Part shown: positions 8,445-20,136 of the stretch, in pieces
How positions within the stretch are numbered: the first letter of the stretch is position 1
How the letters are laid out: every line of letters starts with the position of its first letter
Source of the DNA: Acidobacteriota bacterium
Lineage (GTDB): Bacteria > Acidobacteriota > Vicinamibacteria > Vicinamibacterales > SCN-69-37
Assembly: GCA_020853395.1 (NCBI GenBank)
Contig: JADYYY010000010.1
Location: 310,001-374,000 of the forward strand
Direction: 5' to 3'
Length of the DNA: 64,000 nt
The notes under the pieces: model-generated
What the model was told of the DNA's origin: nothing
Databases searched by the model: none
What the model saw: the letters and a program-made list of their open reading frames with translations, nothing else
Made by a program: the position numbers and the translations under genes

Positions 8445-9989
8445 TCACCGGACGAACGTGTAGACGAGGATCGACAGGCACCCGGCGACGATCCCGCCGA
8501 GCCCGGCACCGATGAGCAGACGCCACCGCTTGCGGCGGCGCCGATCCTCGTCGGCCTCCATCACCGGCACGACGGCGAGGACCGGCAGCTTGAGAATCGC
8601 CGCCAGCTCGTCGTCCGTCTGCATGCTCGCGTTGCGGTACTCGAGCAGCCCGACGAGACCGAGCCCGATCGCCAGCCCGGCCGCCATGCCCATCAGGTTC
8701 AGACGCTGACGGTTCGGGCTGAACGGGCGGTTCGGGAGCCGCGCGGAATCGAGGATCTTGAACTGCGCGCCGATCTGCCGCGTCTCGAGGTTCCGGGCGA
8801 GGCTGGCTTCCTCCTTCTTGGCCAGGAGGTTGGCATACAGGCTCCCCAGGGTCGTGTAGTCGCGGTTGAGCTCGACCATCTCCGTTTCGCGGGTCGGTCC
8901 GGCCTCGGCGCGCTGGAAGTACGTGTCGGCGAGCTTGCGCAGCCGCTGCACCTCGGCGGTGTTGCGCGCGAGCGCGCGATCCAACTGGACGAGCTGAGAC
9001 CGGGTCTCCTCGATGCGGCGCTGGCGGCTCTGCTCGGCGGGCGAGGCGTTGCGGCCGCCCTCGGTCGACAGCGGGCGCGACAGCGACTCGTTCTCGAGCT
9101 TCGCCTCGAGATCGCGGATCAGGCGTTTCTGCTGCTGCACGTCCGGATGGTCGGCCTTGAGCACGAGCTGCATCTGCGTGAGCTTCGCGCGCTCGGCGCC
9201 GAGCTGCTGGGCGGTGGTGCTGGTCTCGGGCCCGGCCATCGCGGACGGATCCTGGGCCGCCGCTTCCAGCTCCGCGAGCTGCCGCTCGAGGAGGATGCGG
9301 CGCTCCTGGTCGCGATCCATGGCCGTGACGAGCGCCTGGACCTGCATCTCGTTGCTCTGCACCGCCTGCAGATTCGAGTTCATCTGCGCGGGCAGCTCGC
9401 CCGCGTACTTGCGGCGGTACTGCTCGACCTTCTTCTCGTGCTCGATGAGCCGGCGCCGGGCGTCCTCGAGCTGCGACTCGAGGAACTGGTCGGTGCCTTC
9501 GAGCAGCATCGAGCGATCCCGGTTGCTCTCGTCGATGAGCAGCGAGGACACGCGGTCGGCCACCTTCATGACCGTGCGCGGGTCTTCCCCGACGTAGCGG
9601 ACCTTGAACGCATCGCCGCGCACGATCTCGACCGCGATCGAATCGCGGACGCGCTCGACGATGTCCTCCATGATCCCGTTCTTCCGGTCGACGGGATAGA
9701 GGTCGAGGTCGACGATGATGCGCTCGAGCCGCGTGCGGCTCATGACCTGCTGCTGGATGGCGGGCAGCCGGTCCTCGAGCTTGGGCGGCGCGGCGGCCGA
9801 GACCATGTTCTCGGGCACGCGAGGCGGCTGCACGATGATGATCGCCTCGGACGCGTAGAGGTTCGGCAGGCGCCGGACGTACACCGCCGTCGCGGCGGAG
9901 ATGACCGCGAACGGCACGAGCACCAGCCAGACGCGTCGCCAGAGGATCGCGAGGATGTCTTCGGGGGCGTACTTCCTACCGGGTAGCAC
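8445..9989 (-). CDS. Wzz/GumC-like chain-length determinant protein
   Basis: A 514-residue inner-membrane polysaccharide co-polymerase. It has one hydrophobic segment near residues 17-37 (VWLVLVPFAVISAA), a long periplasmic region with heptad-like coiled coil (about 150-390), a Pro-rich RPFSPNRQRL segment before a second hydrophobic segment, and a final one at the C-terminus. Length and arrangement fit the EPS-locus family TIGR03007. I chose the GTG at 9989 because AGGAGA lies about 8 bases upstream; the frame runs open further but has no homology-like sequence. The start lies inside the end of the barrel gene (14-base overlap). Confidence 0.88.
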   Translation of the reverse strand: MLPGRKYAPEDILAILWRRVWLVLVPFAVISAATAVYVRRLPNLYASEAIIIVQPPRVPENMVSAAAPPKLEDRLPAIQQQVMSRTRLERIIVDLDLYPVDRKNGIMEDIVERVRDSIAVEIVRGDAFKVRYVGEDPRTVMKVADRVSSLLIDESNRDRSMLLEGTDQFLESQLEDARRRLIEHEKKVEQYRRKYAGELPAQMNSNLQAVQSNEMQVQALVTAMDRDQERRILLERQLAELEAAAQDPSAMAGPETSTTAQQLGAERAKLTQMQLVLKADHPDVQQQKRLIRDLEAKLENESLSRPLSTEGGRNASPAEQSRQRRIEETRSQLVQLDRALARNTAEVQRLRKLADTYFQRAEAGPTRETEMVELNRDYTTLGSLYANLLAKKEEASLARNLETRQIGAQFKILDSARLPNRPFSPNRQRLNLMGMAAGLAIGLGLVGLLEYRNASMQTDDELAAILKLPVLAVVPVMEADEDRRRRKRWRLLIGAGLGGIVAGCLSILVYTFVR

Positions 9990-11319
9990 GGCTCGGTCTC
10001 CTGGTGCGATGCAGCAGCGGCGCCCACGTGGTCGCGAACACGTTGACGAGCTGGCTTTCACTGCGCCGCCCGAGTCCGGCGGCCGTCACCACGTCGGCGC
10101 CGATCTGGCGGGAGTAGTAGCCGTAGCTGGCGCCGAGCGCCAGATACCGCGTGAGGCCGGCCTGCAGCATCACGATCGCGCTCGTGCGCGACAGGCCATT
10201 GTCGCCGCCCGAGAAGCCCACGGCGCCGCGCTGGTACGCCACGAGCGACGTGAAGGTCAGCCGGCGGCTCAGCAGCCCTCGCAAATCCGCCTGCGCGGTG
10301 TCGAGCAGCGTCGGTTCCAGCACGAACGACGGAAACTCGAGCGTCCGCCGATATTCGGCGCCCGTCTGCCACGTGCGGCCGAGCTCATGGTTTAGCCGCA
10401 CGTTGCCCAACGCAAACAGACGCTCGGTTCCGTGCGAGTCCACGGCGGCGCCGAGACCTGCGTTGCCCGCGAGCGTCGTGCGCTTCGTCAGCCGCAGCGT
10501 GCCGCCTCGGTTGTAATCGACCCCCAGCTCCAGGCCTTGACTGCGGACCGGCCGGGCCTCGGGCGCGTCCACCGTGGTCTCGCTGAAGCGATAGCCGCCA
10601 CGCACGCGGAGATGACGCGTCACGTTCACCATCACGCCGGCCATGCCGGTCCGCTCCAGCAGGTCGAAGTTCTCCGATCCGCCGAGCTCCAGCCGGCGCA
10701 AGAGGCGCGCATCGGCGACGACCGAGGCCCGCTCGGTCATGCGGTAGGTCACCCCGAGCGCACCGGTGCCCTCCACCGTCCGTCCTTCCATCGACGCGAC
10801 GTCGGGCGGCAGGATGAGCAGCGGGTCGAGCTCGAAGCCGCTCGCGGTGCCGACCTGCCCCTGCATCGCGCTCATCGCCCAGAAGCTCGGACGCAGTTGC
10901 GCGCCCAGCATTCCGTTGACGCTGAAGCGAGGACTGAGTTCCCATGCGCGGCTCGTGTCGGCGGACAGGTTGTAGGTCGACTGCGTGAGCCACAGCCGCT
11001 CGGGGGCGGTGTAGCGCATGCCCAGCACGCCGATGCCCGCGTTCACGCGCAGCCAGGACAGCGCCAACACGTAGGCGAGGTTCGCGTTGGCCTGGCCGAT
11101 GGTCGTCGAGTCCGGCAGCGGCTGGCTGAGCCCCGTGACCGACGGTGACGTGCCGATCGTGTCGAGAAACGACATGCCGAGCCGCGAATTCGCGCTCAGA
11201 ACCTGCTCCGCGCTGCCGACGCCGCCGCCGAACAGCGCGCGATCGCCGCGCGACTGAGCTGCCGCCGGCGCGGCGGAGACGAGCAGCGCGAGCACGATCG
11301 CGAAGAAAGCCGGACGCAT
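9976..11319 (-). CDS. Outer-membrane beta-barrel protein of the EPS locus
   Basis: A 447-residue exported protein: signal peptide MRPAFFAIVLALLVSAAPAAAQ, then alternating amphipathic strands typical of a beta-barrel, for example the repeated short GLELGVDYNRGG / VRGGYRFSE pattern. In exosortase-A EPS loci a barrel protein (TIGR03016 type) occupies this same slot between the export protein and Wzz, and probably forms or supports the outer-membrane exit. I cannot assign it to that family with certainty from strand pattern alone. A TTG at 11331 is an alternative start, but the ATG at 11319 gives a clean signal peptide. Confidence 0.75.
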   Translation of the reverse strand: MRPAFFAIVLALLVSAAPAAAQSRGDRALFGGGVGSAEQVLSANSRLGMSFLDTIGTSPSVTGLSQPLPDSTTIGQANANLAYVLALSWLRVNAGIGVLGMRYTAPERLWLTQSTYNLSADTSRAWELSPRFSVNGMLGAQLRPSFWAMSAMQGQVGTASGFELDPLLILPPDVASMEGRTVEGTGALGVTYRMTERASVVADARLLRRLELGGSENFDLLERTGMAGVMVNVTRHLRVRGGYRFSETTVDAPEARPVRSQGLELGVDYNRGGTLRLTKRTTLAGNAGLGAAVDSHGTERLFALGNVRLNHELGRTWQTGAEYRRTLEFPSFVLEPTLLDTAQADLRGLLSRRLTFTSLVAYQRGAVGFSGGDNGLSRTSAIVMLQAGLTRYLALGASYGYYSRQIGADVVTAAGLGRRSESQLVNVFATTWAPLLHRTRRPSRATR

Positions 11320-11327
11320 GCGCTCGC

Positions 11328-11989
11328 TCAAGGCACGACGATCGTATCGCCGACGGCGAGCTCGATGTTCTGCCTGAGGTTCTTGCCCTCGACGATGTCG
11401 TTGTAGTTCACACGGTAGCGCTTCGGCTGCCCCTGCTCCGTCCGGATGACGGCGATCTTGTCCCCCTTGGCGAACTCGTTGAGCCCGCCGGCCATCGCGA
11501 TCATCTGGAGCACGGTGAGCTTGCCCGACAACGGGTAGGGTCCCGGCTTCGCCACTTCCCCCATGACGAACACTTTCCGGCTGTTGATCTGCTTGACCGA
11601 CACGCTCACGACCGGCGCCTCGAAGAACTTCGTGGCGGCCGTCAGCACATCGGCGCGCAGTTGCTCGGGCGTCAGGCCGGCCGCGCGGATCTCGTTGAGC
11701 ACCGGCAGCGTGATCTTCCCGTCGGGGCGCACGACGACGTCGGTGGTCATGTCTTTGTCGCGCCAGAACATGATCGAGAGAATGTCGTCGGGGCCGATCA
11801 CGTAGTCGGGCGGCGTCTCCGGCTCGGCTGGCTTGGCGGGCGCGGCGACGCCGGCCGGGGCTGGCGCCGCCGACTGCGCCATGACGGCCGGCGCGAGCGC
11901 GATCAGCACGGCGCAGGCGGCGACGGCGCCTTTGCAGAGCGTCCGCGCCGCAGTGCCGCCGATCGCTGGACGAGGGACGATCCGGCGCG

Positions 11990-11993
<4 letters not shown>
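11328..11993 (-). CDS. Polysaccharide export protein (Wza-like, short)
   Basis: A 221-residue periplasmic/outer-membrane protein. An N-terminal hydrophobic segment ends near AVMAQ (about residue 40); a Pro/Ala-rich linker follows, then the Poly_export domain starting [14 protein letters not shown] and an SLBB domain ([16 protein letters not shown]). No lipobox cysteine is seen at the cleavage site, unlike classical Wza, so it may be soluble or use another anchor. It is also shorter than Wza. The ATG at 11993 overlaps the sigma-54 activator stop as ATGA. Confidence 0.9.
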
Positions 11994-13081
<1,088 letters not shown>

Positions 13082-13413
13082 CGACAATGCCTCACCTGAG
13101 GGAACGCGCGACGTGCGTTCCACGCGGGGCGGGACCAGTGCAAACGCGCGTCCGGCCCGGCGCCAGGCGGCCGCCGCCGGGATATCGCGTTGAGACGCAG
13201 GCTGTTAGGGCACGAGGTGCGAGCGATGAGGTCCAACGGTGCGGCCCGGTGAAGGTCGGACTCGATTGGCGGCAGGAGAAGAAAGTCGTCTCAAACGGAG
13301 ACTTTCGTTTCGCGGCGCTATCGACAAATTTGCGGCGCCGCTGTGTCGTACTCGTCAATATTGTGCGAATTTCTGCGTGTCTCACGCCGAAACGCCGATT
13401 ACAGCACTCGTCG

Positions 13414-13442
13414 TTGACGGCAGACTTCGTTCCCGCTAGTAT
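13414..13442 (+). promoter_or_regulatory. Sigma-70-like promoter of the second sigma-54 activator gene
   Basis: TTGACG (13414-13419) and TAGTAT (13437-13442) are separated by exactly 17 bases, close to the housekeeping consensus. Transcription would begin near 13449, giving a leader of about 63 bases before the GTG at 13512. Confidence 0.6.
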
Positions 13443-13459
13443 CGCGCTGGTCGGAACTT

Positions 13460-13478
13460 TGTCGCGCCGTACGCGACA
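13460..13478. promoter_or_regulatory. Inverted repeat TGTCGCG-N5-CGCGACA, candidate operator
   Basis: A perfect 7-bp inverted repeat with a 5-base spacer, 11 bases downstream of the predicted transcription start and 34 bases before the start codon. The position suits a repressor or autoregulator, or a binding site of the paralogous activators. The binding protein is unknown. Confidence 0.5.
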
Positions 13479-13511
13479 GATTGTCCGCGTCTTCCAGCAA
13501 AGGATTCCCCC

Positions 13512-14681
13512 GTGTCAGTGCTTTCGAGACCTCAGGACGTCCGCCTCGTCGGCCGCAGCGAAGCCATCCGCCTGCTCGAGACCGACATCGAGTGCGCGGC
13601 CCGATCGGACGCGAAGGTCCTCGTCACCGGGGAGACGGGTGTGGGCAAAGAGGTCGTCGCACGGCTGATCCACCAGCGCGGGACGCGCGCGTCGGCGCCG
13701 CTCGTCACCCTCAACTGCGCCGGGCTGCCCGATTCGCTGCTCGAGTCCGAGCTGTTCGGCCATGCACGCGGCAGCTTCACGGGCGCCTATCGCGACAAGC
13801 CCGGCCTGCTCGAAATGGCGCCGAACGGCACGGTCTTTCTCGACGAGGTCGGCGAGATGAGCACCCGCATGCAGGTCGTGCTGCTGCGCTTCCTCGAGTC
13901 GGGCGAGATCCAGCGCGTGGGGGCGGACCGGGTGCAGGGACGAGTGAACGTCCGGCTCATCACGGCCACCAACCGCGACCTGCAGCAGGGCATCCAGGCC
14001 GGGACGTTCCGCGAAGATCTCTACTTCCGTCTGAACGTCATCCGGATTGCGATTCCGCCGCTGCGCGATCGCGTCGAAGACATCCCGCTGCTCGTCGACT
14101 ACTACGCCAAGGCCTACAGCCAGGCGCATCGTGTGCCGCCCGTCGAGGTGCTGCCCGACGCGCTCGACGTGCTCACCGCCTATCGTTGGCCCGGCAACGT
14201 CCGCGAGCTCAAGAACGTCGTCGAGCGCATCGTCCTGAAGACCGCCGGGCAGCCGGCGCGAGCGAGCGATCTGCCGGTGGAGCTGCTGCGCGGCGTGACG
14301 CCCGCACGCGCCGCCGCGACGACGGCGACGCCGGCGCCGCTGTCGCGGGCCGACGAGCTGGCCGCGCGCATGCTGGCGCACGGCGAGTCGTTCTGGGCCG
14401 CGGTCTATCCGCAGTTCATGTCGCGCGACATGACCCGCGCCGACCTCCGGCGCATCGTGCAGATCGGACTCGAGCAGACCAGCGGCAACTACCGGTCGCT
14501 CGTCCAGCTCTTCAACATGCCGCTCGAGGACTACAAGCGCTTCCTGAGCTTCCTCCGGAAGCACGACTGCCACCTCCCCTTCCAGCGCTTCCGCACGGTG
14601 CCGGCCAGGCTGCAGCCCGCGCAGCCGGAGATGCCGGCCGCCTCGGGCGACCCGATTCCCTGGGGCCGCACGCCGCACTGA
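13512..14681 (+). CDS. Second sigma-54 activator without receiver domain
   Basis: A 389-residue paralogue of the protein encoded at 11990-13081, with the same layout: Walker A GETGVGKE, GSFTGA loop, Walker B GTVFLDEVGEM, and the same unusual Fis-like end (MTRADLRRIVQIGLEQTSGNY, LFNMPLEDYKRFLSFLRKHDC). An extra 30-residue Pro-rich tail follows. Start is GTG at 13512 with AAAGGA about 8 bases upstream. The two proteins should bind related DNA sites because their C-terminal ends are almost alike. Its target promoter is not visible; the EPS operon, glgC or distant PEP-CTERM-type genes are candidates. Confidence 0.92.
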   Translation: MSVLSRPQDVRLVGRSEAIRLLETDIECAARSDAKVLVTGETGVGKEVVARLIHQRGTRASAPLVTLNCAGLPDSLLESELFGHARGSFTGAYRDKPGLLEMAPNGTVFLDEVGEMSTRMQVVLLRFLESGEIQRVGADRVQGRVNVRLITATNRDLQQGIQAGTFREDLYFRLNVIRIAIPPLRDRVEDIPLLVDYYAKAYSQAHRVPPVEVLPDALDVLTAYRWPGNVRELKNVVERIVLKTAGQPARASDLPVELLRGVTPARAAATTATPAPLSRADELAARMLAHGESFWAAVYPQFMSRDMTRADLRRIVQIGLEQTSGNYRSLVQLFNMPLEDYKRFLSFLRKHDCHLPFQRFRTVPARLQPAQPEMPAASGDPIPWGRTPH

Positions 14682-14774
14682 ACGCACGCCCGGTAGCGGC
14701 GCGACCTCTCGCCTCCATGGGCGCGCCGCGCGAAGCCGCGCGGGCGCTTTCGATTTCGTCAGAGCGCTCCGGCA

Positions 14775-14792
14775 CGCAGACCTTAGTCTGCG
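14775..14792 (+). terminator. Short hairpin after the sigma-54 activator gene
   Basis: CGCAGAC-CTTA-GTCTGCG forms a perfect 7-bp stem with a 4-base loop, 94 bases after the stop codon. No T-run follows, so termination is only a possibility; it could instead be a small dispersed palindrome. Confidence 0.35.
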
Positions 14793-14948
14793 CTTGAACG
14801 GAACTCTTGGCGCCGGCCGCGTTCATGGAACCTCACGCTTTTGCCCCGCGCGCTTGCATTTTCTTCGTTGCACGTGTAAATACCAGCACGCCTCCGGGGT
14901 CGATCACAAAACGGGCAGCAACCTTGCTCTCGACCACGTGGCCCCCTG

Positions 14949-15416
14949 ATGACGCGTCGCGTGCTGATTGTCGATTCCGACGACCACTGCAGGCGGCTTG
15001 TCTTTCAGCTCGCATGTCAGGCTGGCCTGCACGCGACGATGCGTGAGACGTTCCAGGACGCACGCCGCGACCTGGCCGCCACGCCGCACGACATCCTCGT
15101 CACCAACGCGAAGCTCGGGACCTTCAACGGCACGCAACTCGTGTATCTGGCGCGTCAGGCCAACCCCGCCAGCACGTGCATCGTGCACGGCGACGACCCC
15201 GGCATGGCGCTCGACGCCCAGCAGGCCGGCGCGTTCTGGGAGCGATCCACCTTTCTCCCCTTCGGGCTCCCGCAGTTCTTCTCGTCCACGCTGCCGGCCT
15301 CCGATCGACGCGATCCGCGACGGCTCGATCGGCGCCTCACGTTCCGAGGCGGACGTCGCGCGACGGATCGGGTGGAGCTGCACGCTGCCGCGACGACGCT
15401 GCCGCGGCTGCTGTGA
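14949..15416 (+). CDS. Stand-alone receiver-like protein lacking the phosphoacceptor Asp
   Basis: A 155-residue protein whose first 115 residues follow the CheY-like receiver pattern: VLIVDSDDHCRRLV at the start with acidic D9/D11/D12, then an ILVTNAKLG strand. The phosphoacceptor Asp expected there is Asn53, and the conserved Lys near the end of the fold is not evident. It therefore looks like a pseudo-receiver that cannot be phosphorylated in the normal way. The last 40 residues are Arg-rich. It sits just after two sigma-54 activators that lack receivers, so a regulatory interaction is tempting but unproven. It could also be an independent remnant. Confidence 0.7.
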   Translation: MTRRVLIVDSDDHCRRLVFQLACQAGLHATMRETFQDARRDLAATPHDILVTNAKLGTFNGTQLVYLARQANPASTCIVHGDDPGMALDAQQAGAFWERSTFLPFGLPQFFSSTLPASDRRDPRRLDRRLTFRGGRRATDRVELHAAATTLPRLL

Positions 15417-15466
15417 CCTCGACGCACGACGCCGTCGCGCGCTGACGCGGCCGACGACCCCCACGG

Positions 15467-15472
15467 TACAAT
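15467..15472 (+). promoter_or_regulatory. -10 element TACAAT directly before glgC
   Basis: TACAAT ends 7 bases before the glgC ATG. Normal spacing from -10 to the start site would place transcription at or next to the A of ATG, so the mRNA would be leaderless. A weak -35 (CTGACG, 15442) lies at 19 bases. Confidence 0.6.
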
Positions 15473-15479
15473 TGCCCGG

Positions 15480-16733
15480 ATGACGGACGTCCTCACGATC
15501 ATCCTCGGAGGCGGGCGCGGCACCCGGCTCTTCCCGCTGACGTTGCAGCGTTCGAAGCCGGCCGTGCCGATTGGCGGCAAGTGGCGGCTGATCGACATCC
15601 CGATCAGCAACTGCCTCCACGCGGGGCTCGAGCGCATCTACGTGCTCACGCAGTTCAACTCGGCGTCGCTCAACCGGCACATCGCGCAGACGTACCGCAT
15701 GGACATGTTCTCGGGCGGCTTCGTCGAGGTGCTCGCCGCCGAGCAGACGCCGGAAGGCGACCTGTGGTTCCAGGGCACGGCGGACGCGGTGCGCCAGGCG
15801 ACGCGGCACTTTCGCGACATCGAGGCGGAGTACTTCCTGATCCTCGCCGGCGATCACATCTACCGCATGGATCTGGCCGAGCTCGTCGAGGCGCACGTGG
15901 AGCGCGACGCCGACATCACGATCGCCGCGCAGCCGGTCGGTGCCGACGAGGCGACGCAGCTCGGGATCTTCAGCTTCGACACGAGCGGCCAGATCACGGG
16001 ATACGAGCAGCGTCCGGCGGTCGAGCGGCTCACCGAGATGCGATCGAGCGCGCCCGCCCATTCCCCTGCCGGCCTGTTGACGGCCGACAAGCCGTTCCTC
16101 GCCTCGATGGGCATCTACGTCTTCTCGCGGGACGTGCTCTACGACGTGCTCGAGAAGAACCGCGCGGTGGATTTCGGCCGAGAGGTCATCCCGAGCGCGC
16201 TCGACACGCGCCGCGTGCACGCGTACGTCTACCGCGGCTACTGGGCCGACGTCGGCACGGTGCGATCGTTCTACGACGCAAACATGCTGCTCACGCAGAA
16301 GAAGCCGCCGTTCGACTTCTTCCACCCGCGCCGGCCCATCTACACGCGCCCGCGGTTCCTGCCCGCCGCCCGCTTGCACGACTGCCAGGTGACCGAAGCG
16401 CTCGTCTCGGAGGGCGCCTACCTCGATTCCTGCCAGGTGCAGGCGAGCGTCGTCGGCGTGCGGACGTCGATTCACCGGGGGGCCAAGGTCAGCCGGTCGA
16501 TCCTGCTCGGCGCCGATTACTACGAGGACCAGTACAACGACTTGCCGCTCGGTGTCGGAGCCAACGCCGTGCTCGACGGCGTGATCGTGGACAAGAACGC
16601 CAGGATCGGCGACGGCGCCCGCCTGGTGAACGAAAAGAAGATCGAGGAGCACGACGGCGACGGGTACTTCATCCGCAGCGGCATCATCGTCGTCCCGAAG
16701 AACGGGGTCGTGAAGCCCGGCACCGTGGTCTGA
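15480..16733 (+). CDS. glgC: Glucose-1-phosphate adenylyltransferase
   Basis: A 417-residue ADP-glucose pyrophosphorylase that makes ADP-glucose from ATP and glucose-1-phosphate for glycogen synthesis. The N-terminal nucleotidyltransferase domain carries LGGGRGTRLFPLT with KPAVP (residues 9-30), the WFQGTADAV stretch, and the catalytic DHIYRMD. The C-terminal left-handed beta-helix has the conserved YWADVGT and SILLGADYYE stretches. Length is normal. No Shine-Dalgarno is present, consistent with a leaderless mRNA. No other glg gene is nearby, so it stands alone next to the EPS locus. Confidence 0.96.
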   Translation: MTDVLTIILGGGRGTRLFPLTLQRSKPAVPIGGKWRLIDIPISNCLHAGLERIYVLTQFNSASLNRHIAQTYRMDMFSGGFVEVLAAEQTPEGDLWFQGTADAVRQATRHFRDIEAEYFLILAGDHIYRMDLAELVEAHVERDADITIAAQPVGADEATQLGIFSFDTSGQITGYEQRPAVERLTEMRSSAPAHSPAGLLTADKPFLASMGIYVFSRDVLYDVLEKNRAVDFGREVIPSALDTRRVHAYVYRGYWADVGTVRSFYDANMLLTQKKPPFDFFHPRRPIYTRPRFLPAARLHDCQVTEALVSEGAYLDSCQVQASVVGVRTSIHRGAKVSRSILLGADYYEDQYNDLPLGVGANAVLDGVIVDKNARIGDGARLVNEKKIEEHDGDGYFIRSGIIVVPKNGVVKPGTVV

Positions 16734-16876
16734 CGGGGACGATCGTCTGCAGACGTGGTGCTCGCGGTTCGACCGTGAGCCCGCCATGACGTAGGTTTCT
16801 CGGGACGCCGTGCGCCGATTCGTGCAGCCGGCCGTTGCTCAAGGCCCGCGGCGCGCGAGCCGATAGTTCCGGGGAG

Positions 16877-17580
<704 letters not shown>

Positions 17581-17584
<4 letters not shown>

Positions 17585-20136
17585 CGCTGCTCGCCCTGAT
17601 CTCGTGGCCCTACCTCCGCCGGCACGTCCTGCGGACCGTCGTGACGATGGCCGGCATCGCGCTCGGCGTCGCGGTCTTCCTCGGGATGCACGCGGCCAAC
17701 GACGCCGTCCTGCGCGGGTTCTCGCAGACCGTGGATCGCATCGCCGGCAGGACCGAGCTCCAGGTCTCGGCCGGCGAGACGGGATTCGGAGAGGACGTGC
17801 TCGACGCCGTCCAATCCGCGTCGACGGTACGAGTCGCCGTGCCGGTGATCGAGGTCGTGGCCGACACGCCGTTCGAGGCGGAAGGCAGCCTCCTCGTGCT
17901 CGGCGTCGACATGACCGGCGACCGGAGCCTTCGCGACTACGACCTCGAGGAGACCGGCGACACGCTGCTCGACGATCCGCTGATCTTCCTGGCCCAGCCG
18001 GACTCGCTGATCGTGTCGAAGGAATTCGCGGCCCGGCACGCGCTCGGGCTCGGCAGCCGGCTGCCGCTCGGCACGAGCGAAGGGCTCCGCACCTTCACCG
18101 TCCGCGGCGTCGTGCGATCGCCGGATCTGGCGAAGGCGTTCGGCGGCAACGTCGCCGTCATGGACATCTACGCGGCGCAGCGGATGTTCGGGCGCGGGCG
18201 CACGTTCGATCGGATCGACATCGGCGTGCGCGAGGGCGTCTCGATCGCCGAGTGCCAGCGGGAGATCCAGGCGATCGTCGGACGGGGCTTCGACGTGCAG
18301 CCGCCGTCGGCCCGCGGCCGGCAGTTCGAATCTCTTCTGGCCTCGTACTCGCTGATGGTCGGTATCTCGAGCGCCTTCGCCCTCTTCATCGGCATGTTCA
18401 TCGTCTACAACGCATGCTGGGTGGCGGTCGCCGAGCGGCAGACCGAGATCGGCACGCTGCGCGCGCTCGGAGCGACGCCACAGCAGATCCGGACGATCTT
18501 CTTCGGCGAGAGCCTCGCGCTGGGCTTCGTCGGCTCGGCCGGCGGCCTGCTTCTCGGTTCGGCGATCGCGCGCGCGATCGCGGTCGGCATCGGCACGCTG
18601 CTCGGGAACGTGTACCGCCTCGGCCAGTCCGTGGAGGCCGTGACGATCAGCCCGTGGCTGCTGGCCGGCTCGTTCGCCGCCGGCGTGGCGACGAGCCTCG
18701 CCGCAGGCGCACTCCCCGCGCGCAGCGCGGCGCGGCTCGATCCGGTGCAGGCCCTGCAGAAGACGCGAGCGTATCGGCTGTCGCCGCGCCACCGAACCCT
18801 TCGCGTGGCGGGAGCCGCCGCGCTCGCGATCTTCGCGGCCCTGACGATCCGCAGTGACGCGACCGCGCGCCCGCTGTTCTACGCCGGGTACGCCGCGGTC
18901 ATCGCGGCGGCGTTGCTCGTCACGCCGGTCGTCACGCTCGCGCTCGCCAGCACGCTGCGGCCGCTCGTCACGTGGCTCCGGCCCGTCGAAGGTGCGGTGG
19001 CCATCGACAGCCTGATGCAGGCCCCTCGCCGCACGGCGGCCAGCGTGGCGGCGCTGATGCTGGCCGTCGCCATCGCGCTCGCGTTCGACGGCATGGGGAT
19101 CGCGAACACGCGCTCGGTGCAGGGCTGGATGGAGGCGGTGCTCAACCCGGACCTCTTCGTGACGCCGTCGCAGTCGCTCGACATGCGCACCGCGCGCTTT
19201 CCGGCCGCGATGGCCGCCGAGCTCGGCGCGGTGGAGGGCGTGGCGCGAGTGCAGACGGTGCGCAACGCGCGAATGACTTATCGGGGCGCGCCCGCCATGG
19301 TCGTCGCGCTCGAGATGGACAGCATCGCGGAGACGGTTCGCCTGCCGCCGGTTGCCGGCCGCGCCCCCGCGATGTACCGGCAGGCCGCCGCCGGAGAGGG
19401 TCTGATCCTGTCCGACACCTTCGCCCAGCTTCAGCGTCTGCGCGTCGGGGACGTGCTCGAGCTGGCGGCGCCGTACGGAACCGTTCGCCTGCCGGTCGCC
19501 GGCGTGATCGTCGACTACTCCGATCAGCAAGGCGCGATCCTGATCGATCGGCAGATCTTCGAGAGATTCTGGCGCGACGACTCGGTCAACGTCTTCCGCG
19601 TCTACACCGCACCGGCCACGGATCCGATGCAGGTCCGCGCGCGGATTCTCGAACGCTTCTCCGGCCAGCGCCGGGTGTTCGTGCTGACCAATGCGGAGCT
19701 GAAGCGCCACATCGCGGGCGTGCTCGATCAGTGGGGCTCCCTGACGACCGTGCAGGTCGCGGTCGCCGTCTTCGTGGCGGTGCTGGGCATCGTCAACACC
19801 GTCACGCTGTCGATCAGCGACCGGCGGCGGGAGCTGGGAGTGCTGCGGGCAGTTGGCGGGCTCAATGGGCAACTGCGCCAGTCGATCTGGATGGAAGCCG
19901 TGGGGATCGGGATCGTCGGTCTCGTGCTCGGCACGGCGCTCGGCGCCGTGAACCTCTTCTATCTGCTCGACGTCGCGCAGCGCGACGTCACCGGCATCCG
20001 CCTGGACTACCACTTCCCCGTCGGCACCGCGCTCGCGCTCGTGCCCGTCATCGCGCTGGCGTCGCTGGCGGCGGCCGTCTGGCCGGCCGAGTCGGCGGTC
20101 CGGGTGCCGCTCGTGGAGGCGCTGGAATATGAATGA
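17581..20136 (+). CDS. FtsX-like permease with two permease domains
   Basis: An 851-residue inner-membrane protein. It has an N-terminal transmembrane segment (near 20-40), a MacB-like periplasmic domain, a first FtsX domain with three segments (near 260-400, including the ERQTEIGTLRALGATPQQI coupling loop), two linker segments near 430-470, a second periplasmic domain, and a second FtsX domain at the end (SDRRRELGVLRAVGG loop). This doubled layout is that of large lipoprotein or lipid exporters. It is coupled to the ATPase upstream and, by an overlap of eight bases, to the LolA-like gene downstream. Confidence 0.93.

Larger units (their letters stand above)
13082..13511. other. 430-base control region between two divergent sigma-54 activators
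   Basis: No protein-coding sequence is supported here. The middle (about 13280-13450) is clearly more AT-rich than its surroundings. It contains a sigma-70-like promoter toward the plus strand, an exact 7-bp inverted repeat downstream of it, and a 6-bp inverted repeat AAAGTC-N12-GACTTT at 13282-13305. I found no convincing minus-strand promoter and no -24/-12 element. Confidence 0.6.

Noticed and set aside
13082-13511. Sigma-54 (-24/-12) promoter in the region between the two activators
   Set aside because: The best match, GGGCACGAGGTGCGA near 13209, has its GG and GC blocks two bases too close. No other stretch fits TGGCAC-N5-TTGC.
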